From an uncultured Prolixibacteraceae bacterium (lineage in GTDB: Bacteria; Bacteroidota; Bacteroidia; Bacteroidales; Prolixibacteraceae), in assembly GCA_937915865.1 (NCBI GenBank), contig CALGIG010000100.1:1-39936 (forward strand): a stretch of DNA of 39,936 bases, in the 5' to 3' direction. Positions 1 through 9,300 of this stretch are shown here, piece by piece. Numbering within the stretch: the stretch's first letter is position 1; every line of letters starts with the position of its first letter. Position numbers and translations under genes: made by a program. Under the pieces are notes generated by a model. It was given only the letters and a program-made list of their open reading frames with translations, was not told the origin of the DNA and did no database searches.

Positions 1-122
1 GGCTTCGCTGGATCAACCTGTTATCTTAAAAAATTTTGTCGGTCACTAATGATTTTCATTGCAAATATCAGTATAAAAAAACACCTGGCAATGAATAAAA
101 TGGTGGAGTTAAACTGCAAAGG

Positions 123-144
123 TTTGCGCAAAGGTTTGCGCAAA
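123..144. promoter_or_regulatory. Two tandem TTTGCGCAAA palindromes, possible LacI-family operator
   Basis: The 10-bp perfect palindrome TTTGCGCAAA occurs at 123-132 and again at 135-144, separated by GG. Palindromes with a central CG/GC step flanked by A/T tracts are typical operators of LacI-family proteins, and a LacI-family gene starts at 290. Autoregulation is inferred. The rest of 1-289 shows no gene; a -7-like TAGTTTTG lies at 256-263. Confidence 0.4.
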
Positions 145-255
145 GAAAATATGTTGAGAAACATCTTTGAGAGTGGTTTGAAGGATTGAAATCATAGTTT
201 TGGTACAACTTCCATTTTTTCTTTCGCTCACAACTTCCAGCTGAACTCTAAATGT

Positions 256-263
256 TAGTTTTG
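256..263 (+). promoter_or_regulatory. Candidate -7 promoter element of the LacI-family gene
   Basis: TAGTTTTG matches the Bacteroidota -7 consensus TAnnTTTG exactly and lies 26 nt before the start codon at 290. No convincing -33 TTTG is seen at the expected distance, so this is a partial match only. Confidence 0.4.
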
Positions 264-289
264 CATATAAATTACTTGTTAACCTGTTT

Positions 290-1315
290 ATGCAAAAAGG
301 TAAACGACATGTATCATTAAAGGATTTAGCTCAGGAATTGGGAGTTTCAATCTCGACTGTTAGCCGTGCGTTAAATAACCATCCTGATATTAGTCCTGAT
401 ATAACCCAAAAAGTTAAAAAGTTAGCTGTCGAATTAAATTATACGCCCAATCCTTTGGCAATGGGCCTTTTGAAACAGGCAACCCGAATGATTGGGGTTA
501 TTGTTCCTGATTTGGTGACTCATTTTTACTCGTCGATCATTTCCGGAATTGAAGCCATTGCCGAAGAAAAAGGTTATTATATCCTGATAACCTCATCAGG
601 TGAGTCGTTACAAAAGGAAATAAAAGCTGTAGAAAATTTACTAAAAACGCGTGTCGAAGGTTTGATTGTTTGCCTGAGCCAGGAAACCAAAACCTTTGAA
701 CATTTCGACAAACTGATTCAAAATAATATACCGCTGGTTTTTTTCGACCGTGTATGCCGCACCAATGAAGTTTCGACGGTTGTAGTTGATAATGTGCAAG
801 CGGCACAAAAAATTACCAAGCATTTTTACGACAGTGGTTCGCGACGTATTGCTTATATTACTGGCCCCAAATATCTTAATATTTCGCAAGAAAGGGCTAT
901 GGGTTATATGGCAGGACTAAAAAAATGTAAGTTGAAGTTTTATCCCGAATTGCTTGAAAAATGTAACCTAAGTACAAAAGATGCCATGAAGGCCACTGCC
1001 CGGTTACTTGATTTGCCTGAACCGCCTGACGCTATCTTCGGGATAAACGATACGGTTGTTTTTGCCGCCATGAAAGAAATAAAACGCCGTGGACTACGAA
1101 TTCCGGAAGATGTGGCGTTGGTTGGCTTTACTGACGATTTCCACTCAACTGTTGTCGATCCGGCACTTACATCAGTTACTCATCCAACTTTCGAAATTGG
1201 GAAGGAAGCAGCCCGTTTATTTTTTAAAAGTATTGAAAATCAGGAAAAAGAAACCGAACAAATTGTTTTGAAAACTAAACTTGTAGTACGAAACTCATCG
1301 GTTAAAAGAAGTTGA
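290..1315 (+). CDS. LacI-family transcriptional regulator
   Basis: A 341-residue protein with a classic LacI layout. Residues about 8-55 form the helix-turn-helix and hinge (VSLKDLAQELGVSISTVSRA, then NYTPNPLA). The rest is a periplasmic-binding-protein-like effector domain beginning at IGVIVPDL and containing the usual GINDTVVFAAM and VALVGFTDD stretches. Proteins of this family bind palindromic operators and respond to a sugar or nucleotide-type ligand; the ligand cannot be read from the sequence and no sugar-use genes are adjacent. The start at 290 (ATG) puts the HTH at the usual distance from the N-terminus. Two TTTGCGCAAA palindromes upstream are candidate operators. The 3' end overlaps the convergent ribD by 21 bp. 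Confidence 0.93.
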   Translation: MQKGKRHVSLKDLAQELGVSISTVSRALNNHPDISPDITQKVKKLAVELNYTPNPLAMGLLKQATRMIGVIVPDLVTHFYSSIISGIEAIAEEKGYYILITSSGESLQKEIKAVENLLKTRVEGLIVCLSQETKTFEHFDKLIQNNIPLVFFDRVCRTNEVSTVVVDNVQAAQKITKHFYDSGSRRIAYITGPKYLNISQERAMGYMAGLKKCKLKFYPELLEKCNLSTKDAMKATARLLDLPEPPDAIFGINDTVVFAAMKEIKRRGLRIPEDVALVGFTDDFHSTVVDPALTSVTHPTFEIGKEAARLFFKSIENQEKETEQIVLKTKLVVRNSSVKRS

Positions 1316-2344
1316 ATTTCTCAGAACATGAAGGTTACAGTCGTCGAGTTGTTCGATTGCCCAAAATTCTCCTTTAATACCAGGCGCTTTAACCCCTTTC
1401 CCAAAGAATTGGTTACCTGTATAGATATGAGCTTCATCCCAAAGATTATTCTGAATGAAGCTATTGAGTAAAATACTTCCGCCTTCAACAACAACAGAAA
1501 GGATATTTTTTCTGAATAGTTCAGTGACGATTTGGAATATAATCTCCTGATTAAAATCAATTTTGATAAACTTCAAAGATTCAGTATCGTCCTGAATCAG
1601 TTCTGTGAAAACCCAGGTTGGAGCTTTTTGATCAAAGATTAATAAATCTTTACTAAGTCTACCCTTCCTGTCTAAAACCATGCGAATTGGTTGGTTTCCA
1701 ATCCATTCCCGAACAGTAAGTGAAGGATTATCATATTGAGCCGTGTTTGTGCCAATCAGGACAGCCGATTCTTCAGAGCGTTGTTTATGAACCAACCTTT
1801 TACAAAGTGAATTGGTAATCCAGGCAGGATGTTGAGTTTCAGTCCTGTCAGTATCAATAAATGCGTCGAGAGTTTGAGCCCATTTCAGTAAAACATAAGG
1901 TCTTTGTTTCTCATGAAAAGTAAAGAATCGTCGGTTCAAATCACGACATTCTTTTTCAAGAACTCCTACGTCAACCTTAATTCCAGCCTTTTGCATTCGT
2001 TCAATTCCCTTTCCGGCAACTTTTACAAATGGATCAGTTGTGCCGATTACCACATGCGGAATATGACTTTCAATAATAAGGTCGGAACATGGAGGAGTTT
2101 TTCCCCAATGAGCACATGGCTCGAGAGAAACATATAAGGTCGACTGGCTAAGTAAATCCGTATTTTGAACCGAACGAACTGCATTTACTTCGGCATGTGC
2201 CTGACCATATTTTTGGTGATAACCTTCGCCAATAATTCGACCCTGGTGAACAATTACGCAACCAACCATCGGATTTGGAGCTACATCGCCTATTCCCAAC
2301 AATGCAAGATCGAGGCAGCGCTGCATAAAAATTTCGTGGCTCAT
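1295..2344 (-). CDS. ribD: Bifunctional riboflavin biosynthesis deaminase/reductase RibD
   Basis: A 349-residue enzyme for two steps of riboflavin synthesis: deamination of diaminohydroxyphosphoribosylaminopyrimidine, then NADPH reduction of the ribose side chain. The N-terminal CMP/dCMP-deaminase-type zinc domain (about residues 1-145) carries HAEVNAV and PCAHWGKTPPC, the zinc ligands and catalytic Glu. The C-terminal reductase domain (about 150-349) includes the VVEGGSILLNSF motif. The ATG at 2344 is preferred over an in-frame TTG two codons upstream at 2350, because MSHEIFMQRCLDLA is the usual family start. It is divergent from prmC (35 bp between start codons) and its 3' end overlaps the convergent LacI-family gene. 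No other riboflavin genes are in the window. Confidence 0.95.
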   Translation of the reverse strand: MSHEIFMQRCLDLALLGIGDVAPNPMVGCVIVHQGRIIGEGYHQKYGQAHAEVNAVRSVQNTDLLSQSTLYVSLEPCAHWGKTPPCSDLIIESHIPHVVIGTTDPFVKVAGKGIERMQKAGIKVDVGVLEKECRDLNRRFFTFHEKQRPYVLLKWAQTLDAFIDTDRTETQHPAWITNSLCKRLVHKQRSEESAVLIGTNTAQYDNPSLTVREWIGNQPIRMVLDRKGRLSKDLLIFDQKAPTWVFTELIQDDTESLKFIKIDFNQEIIFQIVTELFRKNILSVVVEGGSILLNSFIQNNLWDEAHIYTGNQFFGKGVKAPGIKGEFWAIEQLDDCNLHVLRNSTSFNR

Positions 2345-2355
2345 TGACAAAAAAT

Positions 2356-2372
2356 TAACTTTGCCAAAAATA
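2356..2372. promoter_or_regulatory. Back-to-back -7 elements of the prmC and ribD promoters
   Basis: On the plus strand TAACTTTG (2356-2363) fits TAnnTTTG, 16 nt before the prmC ATG. On the minus strand TATTTTTG (2365-2372) also fits, 20 nt before the ribD ATG. The two boxes are separated by one base, implying very short leaders and mutual occlusion of the two promoters. The -33 elements are not clear. Confidence 0.45.
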
Positions 2373-2379
2373 ACAATAA

Positions 2380-3231
2380 ATGAAGGCAGGCATCGCTACC
2401 ATCAGGAAAGAATTGAATGGAATTTATAGCAAACAGGAAATTGAAAGCCTGATTGTTTTGATTTTCGATAAACTGAAAGGATACTCGCGTACCCGGTTAT
2501 TATTAGCCAACGACGAATTATTAACTGATAATGAAATATATAACGTTAATCATATAGTAGCCCGCTTGAAAAACCATGAACCTATTCAATATATTTTAGG
2601 AACGACTGAATTCTATGGACTTAATTTCTCCTGTGTTCCCGGGGTTTTAATTCCGCGGCCCGAAACCGAAGAATTGGTCGACTGGATCATAAAAGAAAAT
2701 ACCGTTACCAATCCTGTGATTATCGATTTGGGAACCGGAACTGGTTGCATTGCTGTTTCTCTTCAAAAAAATATTCCTCATGCTAAAGTATTTGCCTGCG
2801 ATATTTCCCCGGTTTGCATTCAAACGGCTATCGGAAATGCCATCCAAAATAATGTGGAAATAATTGTAGTTGAATATGATATACTCAATATACAACCACA
2901 ATTGAATTTTCCAGGTTTCGATATTATTGTAAGCAATCCGCCATACATCTGTGAGTCAGAAAAAGTTTCAATGGAGAAAAATGTTATTGGTTTTGAACCC
3001 GAACTTGCCTTATTTGTAAGCAATGAAAATCCGTTGATTTTTTATGAGCACATTGCCAACTTTGCACTTACGCATCTGAAAAATAGAGGGAAATTATATT
3101 TTGAAATCAATGAATTACACGGCAGTGAATGTTGTAAAATGCTTGATAAAAAGGGATTTACACATATTGAACTAAAAAAAGATATAAATGGGAAAGACCG
3201 AATGATTGCATGTACGTTTAGTAAAGATTAA
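2380..3231 (+). CDS. prmC: Peptide chain release factor N5-glutamine methyltransferase PrmC
   Basis: A 283-residue SAM-dependent methyltransferase that modifies the glutamine of the GGQ motif in release factors RF1/RF2. The N-terminal helical domain (about 1-85) is followed by a Rossmann methyltransferase domain with motif I DLGTGTGCIAVSL, the upstream LIPRPETEELV segment, and the catalytic NPPY at residues 186-189. These are diagnostic for PrmC/HemK, and the length is normal. It is divergent from ribD with a 35-bp gap. A candidate -7 box lies 16 nt upstream. No partner release-factor gene is present. Confidence 0.95.
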   Translation: MKAGIATIRKELNGIYSKQEIESLIVLIFDKLKGYSRTRLLLANDELLTDNEIYNVNHIVARLKNHEPIQYILGTTEFYGLNFSCVPGVLIPRPETEELVDWIIKENTVTNPVIIDLGTGTGCIAVSLQKNIPHAKVFACDISPVCIQTAIGNAIQNNVEIIVVEYDILNIQPQLNFPGFDIIVSNPPYICESEKVSMEKNVIGFEPELALFVSNENPLIFYEHIANFALTHLKNRGKLYFEINELHGSECCKMLDKKGFTHIELKKDINGKDRMIACTFSKD

Positions 3232-3437
3232 TTGAAGTGTATATTTTAAGTACCTGATAAAACAACTTAACCTCTCAAACGTTCCTTAGCTCAATCTACT
3301 TAAAATTGCCTGCGATATGAAAGAAAGGTGATACATAATCCATTCAGGCTGTTAAATATTAATTGAATCCATTCATTTCTTATATTTGTATTAGTCTGGC
3401 ATCAAAAAAGCAATGATGGAACCTAAACCTCAATCTG

Positions 3438-4505
3438 TTGAAACGATTTTTAGTTTACATACTTCTGTTTTTTAACCTGATAGCTGTTTCGGCACTCATT
3501 TTTGCCACAGTCTCAGTGTATATAAGTCCCGAAAAACTTTGGATTGCAGCTTTATTCGGAATTGCCTATCCTTATATTCTTATTGTTAATCTGGTGTTCA
3601 TTTTGTTGTGGGTATTTGTTCGGATAAAATTTGCGTTAATCTCTTTGCTTGTAATATTGGTCGGATTTAACCAGATTGGAAACTATCTGAAATTTTACGG
3701 AAAGCAAACAGATAAGACAGGAATAAAGATCATCAGTTATAACGTAAAATATTTCATGGGGACAGATAAGTTCCCTTCAAAAGAAAATGCTGATCATATA
3801 TTAGATTATTTACGCCAATGTAATGCTGATATCATTTGTCTGCAGGAAGTTAGACTGAATAAGCGTCAGATCTTTGATGTAACCTCCAGTAAGTTACCTC
3901 AAATCAATCACCTGCAGTTAGCTCATTCCAGCCATGCTGGCGGACAAGTAACTTTTACACGTTATCCAATTGTTTATATGGGCGAAATACGATTTAAGAA
4001 TTCGGGGAACATGATTATTTACACTGACATGATAATTAATTCGGATACCGTTCGTGTATACAATTGTCATTTACAGTCTTATCAGCTTATGCCAACCGAA
4101 ATTAACCGAATTGATTCTTTGAATTTTGAAAACAATAATGAAAGTAAAGAAAAGCTAAAGGCATTAGCCTTAAAATTTAAAAATGCGGTTATTAAAAGAG
4201 CTGAACAGGCAGCTACCTTACGCGAGCATTTAAATCAATGCAAATACCCTGTTATTGTTTGCGGCGACTTTAATGATACTCCTGTTTCGTTTACTTACCG
4301 AACAGTCAGGGGTGACCTTAATGACTCGTTTACTGATTCGGGAAAAGGAACAGCCAACACATACAACGGGAAATTACCTTCATTCCGAATTGACTACATT
4401 CTTTATAGCCCGAAATTCACCAGTTATAATTTTACTGTTTCAACACTTAACCACTCCGATCATTATCCCATAAGCTGCGATTTATTTACTGCAAAAAGCG
4501 ATTGA
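3438..4505 (+). CDS. Membrane-anchored endonuclease/exonuclease/phosphatase-family protein
   Basis: A 355-residue protein. Residues 1-75 contain two to three hydrophobic helices (for example VYILLFFNLIAVSALIFATV and IAYPYILIVNLVFILLWVFV). From about residue 88 there is an EEP/DNase-I-like domain with SYNVKYFMG, CLQEVRL, GDFNDTP and a C-terminal SDHYPI, the metal-binding and catalytic motifs. The fold hydrolyses phosphodiesters or phosphomonoesters (nucleic acid, sphingomyelin or inositol phosphates); the substrate is not predictable. The membrane anchor suggests the catalytic domain faces either the cytoplasm or periplasm. The only in-frame start fitting the hydrophobic N-terminus is TTG at 3438; ATGs at 3413 and 3416 are in another frame that stops quickly. 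Confidence 0.85.
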   Translation: MKRFLVYILLFFNLIAVSALIFATVSVYISPEKLWIAALFGIAYPYILIVNLVFILLWVFVRIKFALISLLVILVGFNQIGNYLKFYGKQTDKTGIKIISYNVKYFMGTDKFPSKENADHILDYLRQCNADIICLQEVRLNKRQIFDVTSSKLPQINHLQLAHSSHAGGQVTFTRYPIVYMGEIRFKNSGNMIIYTDMIINSDTVRVYNCHLQSYQLMPTEINRIDSLNFENNNESKEKLKALALKFKNAVIKRAEQAATLREHLNQCKYPVIVCGDFNDTPVSFTYRTVRGDLNDSFTDSGKGTANTYNGKLPSFRIDYILYSPKFTSYNFTVSTLNHSDHYPISCDLFTAKSD

Positions 4506-4608
4506 TTATCAAACTACAAAAGGACATTTGTTGTTTCAATCACCTTCACTCAAATATTAAATTTATGTATCTTTTTCGATTAAGTTATTTTTATATAAAA
4601 AAAGAATT

Positions 4609-4616
4609 TATTTTTG
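4609..4616 (+). promoter_or_regulatory. -7 promoter element of the tetR gene
   Basis: TATTTTTG matches TAnnTTTG exactly and sits immediately before the operator at 4618-4635, so a bound repressor would cover the transcription start. The tetR ATG is at 4644. The -33 element is not clear. Confidence 0.5.
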
Positions 4617-4617
4617 C

Positions 4618-4635
4618 ATACCGATCGTTTAGTAT
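4618..4635. promoter_or_regulatory. TetR-type operator, copy 1 (before tetR)
   Basis: ATACCGATCGTTTAGTAT is one of three near-identical 18-bp sites in this locus (consensus ATACYRATCGTTYAGTAT). It lies between the tetR -7 box and the tetR ATG, consistent with negative autoregulation. Confidence 0.75.
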
Positions 4636-4643
4636 GTTTTACT

Positions 4644-5231
4644 ATGGATAATACAAAAGAATTTATAATAGACGAGTCATTCAAGCTATTTCTGAACCAT
4701 AGCTATGAGGCAGTATCAATCAGCGATATAAGCCAGGCTATTGGCCTGACCAAAGGGGCGCTTTACCACCACTTTAAAAACAAGGAAGAATTATTCATTA
4801 GTGTGATTGATAAATACATCCGTTTTGTTGGCTTTGAATCAAATTTTGACTCGATGAGTCTTGAACGTTTCATTGAATTATCAGTAAAACAAACTGAAAA
4901 GATTTTCCAAACACTATTTCAGCACTCAATGACCTTTTCTCCGATAAATTACATTTCGATGATTGCCGATGCTTTTAGACATTATCCCGGATATGCTGAA
5001 AATCAAGGAAATTTCATCAACAGCGAAATCGAAAAAACAATTCAGGTTTTAAAAAATGCAATAAAAAGAGGTGAAATCAGGGAAGATATTGATCCGTCAT
5101 TAGTTGCAAACAACTTTTTTGCCATTACTATGGGACTGGCAGGAAACCTCGTGCGAAATATCTCGATTGAAGACGCAATTGAATTGCTTAAAAAGCAAAC
5201 ATCTGAGTTTTATAAACTTATAAAGAAATAA
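4644..5231 (+). CDS. TetR/AcrR-family transcriptional repressor of the efflux operon
   Basis: A 195-residue protein starting MDNTKEFIIDESFKLFL. Residues about 1-55 are the TetR helix-turn-helix with SISDISQAIGLTKGALYHHFKNKEELF, and the remainder is a helical ligand-binding domain. Such proteins repress efflux genes until a pump substrate binds. The ATG at 4644 is chosen rather than an in-frame TTG at 4614, because the latter would place coding sequence across the promoter and operator and add residues the family lacks. The same 18-bp site occurs once before this gene and twice before the pump genes that follow in the same orientation, so the target is very likely the downstream operon plus itself. 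The inducing compound is unknown. Confidence 0.93.
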   Translation: MDNTKEFIIDESFKLFLNHSYEAVSISDISQAIGLTKGALYHHFKNKEELFISVIDKYIRFVGFESNFDSMSLERFIELSVKQTEKIFQTLFQHSMTFSPINYISMIADAFRHYPGYAENQGNFINSEIEKTIQVLKNAIKRGEIREDIDPSLVANNFFAITMGLAGNLVRNISIEDAIELLKKQTSEFYKLIKK

Positions 5232-5278
5232 TTTAAAAAATTAAGTGTATGATGAATGAATTTTATTATCGATGTAAC

Positions 5279-5296
5279 ATACTGATCGTTCAGTAT
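5279..5296. promoter_or_regulatory. TetR-type operator, copy 2 (before efflux operon)
   Basis: ATACTGATCGTTCAGTAT contains a perfect 7-bp inverted repeat (ATACTGA/TCAGTAT) around TCGT, the most symmetric of the three copies. Its 3' end overlaps TATCTTTA (5294-5301), a 7-of-8 match to the -7 consensus, so binding would block the pump promoter. Confidence 0.78.
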
Positions 5297-5313
5297 CTTT
5301 AATTGAATAATAC

Positions 5314-5331
5314 ATACCAATCGTTCAGTAT
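5314..5331. promoter_or_regulatory. TetR-type operator, copy 3 (before efflux operon)
   Basis: ATACCAATCGTTCAGTAT begins 35 bp after copy 2 and ends 14 bp before the adaptor start. The right arm is identical to copy 2 and the left arm is degenerate. Confidence 0.7.
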
Positions 5332-5345
5332 CTAATAATTAAACA

Positions 5346-6380
5346 ATGATAGTTATGCATAAAAAATTGATCTTTTCGGCAATCGTGATTGTATTCTTCG
5401 GTTGCAAACAGAAACAGGAAGTTACAAAACAAGAAGTTACAGCTATTAAAGTGAAGACACAGTCAGTTCAAACAGCCAGTGGCTTATCGAATCTGAGGTA
5501 CAGCGGTACTGTTGAAGCCTTTCAAACAATTCCACTTTCATTCCAAAGTTCAGGAACTGTTGAAAAAGTGCTGGTTCAGGCAGGCGATGCTGTTCGTAAG
5601 GGACAATTACTGGCTTGTGTCGACAAAACCGACAATCAAAGTATTTACAATTCGTCGTTAGCTATGTACCAGCAGGCTAAAGATGCCTACGACCGCCTGA
5701 AACAAGTACACGATAATGGAAGTTTGTCGGAAGTAAAATGGGTTGAAATGGAAACAAACCTTAAGAAAGCCGAATCGCAGCTGGAAGTGGCTAAAAATAG
5801 TTTAGATAAATGCAATTTGTACGCACCGGTAAGTGGAATTATTGGAAAAAGAAATGTAGAACCAGGCCAATCAGCTCTGTCGAGTTTTGCTCCACTCGAA
5901 CTGGTAAAAATTGAAACGGTTTTGGTCAAAATATCGGTTCCTGAAAATGAAATTGGGAAAATTAAAAAAGGGATGAATGCTTCATTTTCCATTTCGGCGC
6001 TTGACAGCAAACAATTTGAAGGAATAATTACCAATGTAGGTGTTGTCGCCGACCAGTTCTCGCGTACGTATGAAGTTAAAATCACAGTAAAAAATCCGGG
6101 ATTGGAAATAAAACCAGGTATGGTTTGCGATGTGGTTTTGGATTCGACAGCCGAAAAGCAAATGGTTTTGGTACCATACAATGCTGTTTCGAAAGATAAA
6201 GAAGGGAGTTCATTTGTTTTCGTGGTTAACAATGACCAGAAGAGTGTAAAAAAACAAATAATTAAGGTTGGCGGGTATCAAACCACCGGACTTGAAGTTC
6301 TTAGCGGATTAACTGCAAATCAGACTATTGTAGTTGAAGGAAAAGAAAAATTAACTGATAACAGTCAAATCATTCTGTAA
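5346..6380 (+). CDS. RND efflux periplasmic adaptor (membrane fusion protein), lipoprotein
   Basis: A 344-residue HlyD/AcrA-type adaptor that would link the inner-membrane RND pump to its outer-membrane channel. The N-terminus has a hydrophobic segment ending VFFGC, a lipobox with a lipidated Cys at about residue 20. Next come a beta-barrel/lipoyl half (SGTVEKVLVQAGDAVRKGQLLA), an alpha-hairpin of about 60 residues (YQQAKDAYDRL to VAKNSLDKC), the second lipoyl half (LYAPVSGIIGKRNVEPGQ) and a C-terminal membrane-proximal domain. The start may be ATG 5346 or ATG 5355, three codons later. The stop is one base before the next start codon, so it is co-transcribed with the pump, and two TetR-type operators precede it. 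Confidence 0.93.
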   Translation: MIVMHKKLIFSAIVIVFFGCKQKQEVTKQEVTAIKVKTQSVQTASGLSNLRYSGTVEAFQTIPLSFQSSGTVEKVLVQAGDAVRKGQLLACVDKTDNQSIYNSSLAMYQQAKDAYDRLKQVHDNGSLSEVKWVEMETNLKKAESQLEVAKNSLDKCNLYAPVSGIIGKRNVEPGQSALSSFAPLELVKIETVLVKISVPENEIGKIKKGMNASFSISALDSKQFEGIITNVGVVADQFSRTYEVKITVKNPGLEIKPGMVCDVVLDSTAEKQMVLVPYNAVSKDKEGSSFVFVVNNDQKSVKKQIIKVGGYQTTGLEVLSGLTANQTIVVEGKEKLTDNSQIIL

Positions 6381-6381
6381 T

Positions 6382-9300
6382 ATGAGCCACAAAAAGACTG
6401 GGTTTATCGAGGCTGCAATGCGGAATCGAAACATTGTTATACTAATTGCCATATTATTTATGTTGGTTGGCGGAATTGCCTTGAAGAAAATGGCCCGAAA
6501 CGAATTTCCGCAATTTACAATCAGACAAGGCGTTATTGTTGGCGTATATCCAGGGGCTACTTCAGCAGAAGTTGAATCGCAGCTAACAACAGTTGTTGAG
6601 AACTACATATTTGGTTATTCTGAAGTTAAAAAAGCTAAAACGTACTCCTACTCACGAGAAGGTATCATGTACATTTTTGTTGAACTAAACGATGATGTAA
6701 AAAACGCCGATCAGTTCTGGTCGAAGCTAAAGCATGGTTTGAGTGAAATGAAAAGTACTTTGCCATCAGGAGTTTTGGCCCTTATTGCCAATTCCGATTT
6801 TGGCGATACATCGGCCTTGTTAATCACCCTTTCTTCGGACACCAAAAGTTACAAAGAGCTTGAAAAGGAGCTGAAAAAACTGGAAGCCGAATGCCGAAAA
6901 ATACCGGCAACATCAAAAATCAAACACTTCGGGTTGCAGAAAGAAAAAATATATGTGAACGTAAAACCTGAAATGCTGAATGAATACAATATCAAATCGC
7001 TCACCTTACTAGGATCGTACATGCCAAACGGAATGGTAAATTATGCAGGTACTTTAAAAGATGGCAAATATAATTTGGCGGTTCACCTTCCGCCGAATTT
7101 CGAATCGGAAAAAGACCTGGCCGACCAGATCGTTTATTCTGACCCCAAAGGAAATGTTGTACGCCTCAAAAATATTGCTACCATAGAACGTAAGTACGAA
7201 GACCCTGATAATTTCATCAGACAAAATGGGAAAAAAACGATACTTCTTTCACTTGAAATGCAAAACGGGAACAATATTGTTGAATATGGCGCCGATGTTG
7301 ACAAAGCGATTGATAATTTCAGGAAAAATACTTCCAGCAAAATTGAAGTTACGAAAATTTCGGAGTTACCTAAATATGTCGATGAATCAGTATCGAATTT
7401 CATGCACGAATTCCTGATTGCCATCATTGCAGTTATATTGGTTACCATGCTTTTGCTACCCCTGCGAGTGGCTTCGGTTGCCGGAATTACTGTTCCAATT
7501 GCGGTTTTAATTACGTTGGCTTTTTTATATTTCTTTGGAGTTGAATTGCATACCGTTTCGTTAGCTGGACTAATCCTTGTTCTGGGAATGATTGTTGATA
7601 ATTCGATTGTGGTCATCGATAATCATGTAGAGAAAATTGATCATCAAATTTCGCCCTGGCACGCGGCCATTAAAAGTGCTAAAGAATTGCTAACTCCTAT
7701 AATAACAGCAACTTTAGCAATCATGGCGGCCTATATTCCGCTTGGTTTTATGGTTCCTGGAACTGCCGGCGAATTTATGCGCCCATTGCCAATTGTGATC
7801 AGTATAGCATTAATTGTTTCGGTGCTTGTTGCTGTTTTGCTGGTTCCATACCTCGATTTTGTTTTCATTAAAAAAGGATTGAAAAAAACAGGAGCCGACA
7901 AACAAGGAAAAACTTTTCTGGATACACTTCAAGGTTGGTTCGATAAGTCGCTGGAATGGTCGTTTAGAAATAAAAAAACAGTATTGGCTGCTGGAGTAGG
8001 TTCAATTATACTGGCTGTTGTATTGTTTAAAAACCTCGATCAGCAAATGTTTCCCGAGATGGAAAGAAACCAGTTTGCTGTTGAAGTTTATCTTCCAACA
8101 GGATCATCACTCGAAAGTACCGAGCAGGTTGTTGACAGCTTGGAAAAAGTACTGATGAAAGATAACCGGATAACTAATGTCACCAGCTTTATTGGGACCA
8201 GCTCTCCTCGTTTTCATACGGTTTATGCTCCCAACATGCCATCTCCCAACTACGGACAATTACTTATAAATACTATTTCGAATGAGGCTACGCGTGAGAT
8301 TGTAAATGATTATAGCCCAAAATATTCGGATGGTTTTGCCAATGCACATGTTAAATTCAAGATTTTAGCCATGCAAGTATCGAAGGCGCCAATTGAAATC
8401 CGGATTTCGTCGGACTCAATTAACGACATTCGTTCGACACAGGCACAAATAAACGATATTCTAAAGAAAACAAAATCGGTTGGATGGGTCCGCGATGACT
8501 GGGACCAGAAACAACAAATACTGAAGGTTAATCTCGACCGCGACAAAGCAAATTTGCTGGGCTATTCAAAATCCATGGTTTCAACTTCGCTGATGATTGG
8601 CCTCGATGGACTGCCTTTAACAACCATCTGGGAAGACGATTACCCTGTTGATGTTCGGTTATCGCAGGAAATAAAAGGTCGAAAAGACATTAATACCCTT
8701 GCCAACCAGTATATTACTTCTCCAATGGGTTTCACCGGAAGTCCTTTGCGATCGTTTGCCAATTTTACTCCCGATTGGACCGAAGGAACTATTGTCCGCA
8801 GAAACGGAACACGAACACTGACTATTTTAGTTGACAACCAGGCAAATCGTGCCGCCTCGGCAATTTTTGAAGAGGTGCGTGGTGAAATAAACAAACTCAA
8901 ACTGCCAGAAGGAACATCAATTAATTATGGCGGCGATTATGAAGGTCAGCAAGAAACTTTTATTCCTATGACTTATGCATTGGCGCTAAGTATTTTACTT
9001 ATCTTTTTCATTATACTTTTCCAATTCAAGAAAATTAAGTTATCGGTTATCATTATGCTGACCATGATTTTAACACTTCCCGGTACTGCCCTTGGATTAA
9101 CCTTGATGAAATACCCGTTCAGTACTACAGCATTTATTGGTATAATTAGCCTTTGCGGAATGGTTGTTCGAAACGGTATAATACTCATTGATTATGCTAA
9201 CGAACTTAAAGAAAAACAACGAATGCCCGTACACGAAGCTGCAATTGCAGCCGGGAAACGCCGTATGCGCCCAATCTTCCTGACTTCGGCAGCAGCTTCG

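Noticed and set aside
1..289. Partial gene at the left edge of the window
   Set aside because: Both strands contain early stop codons in this AT-rich segment, and no family-like sequence was seen.
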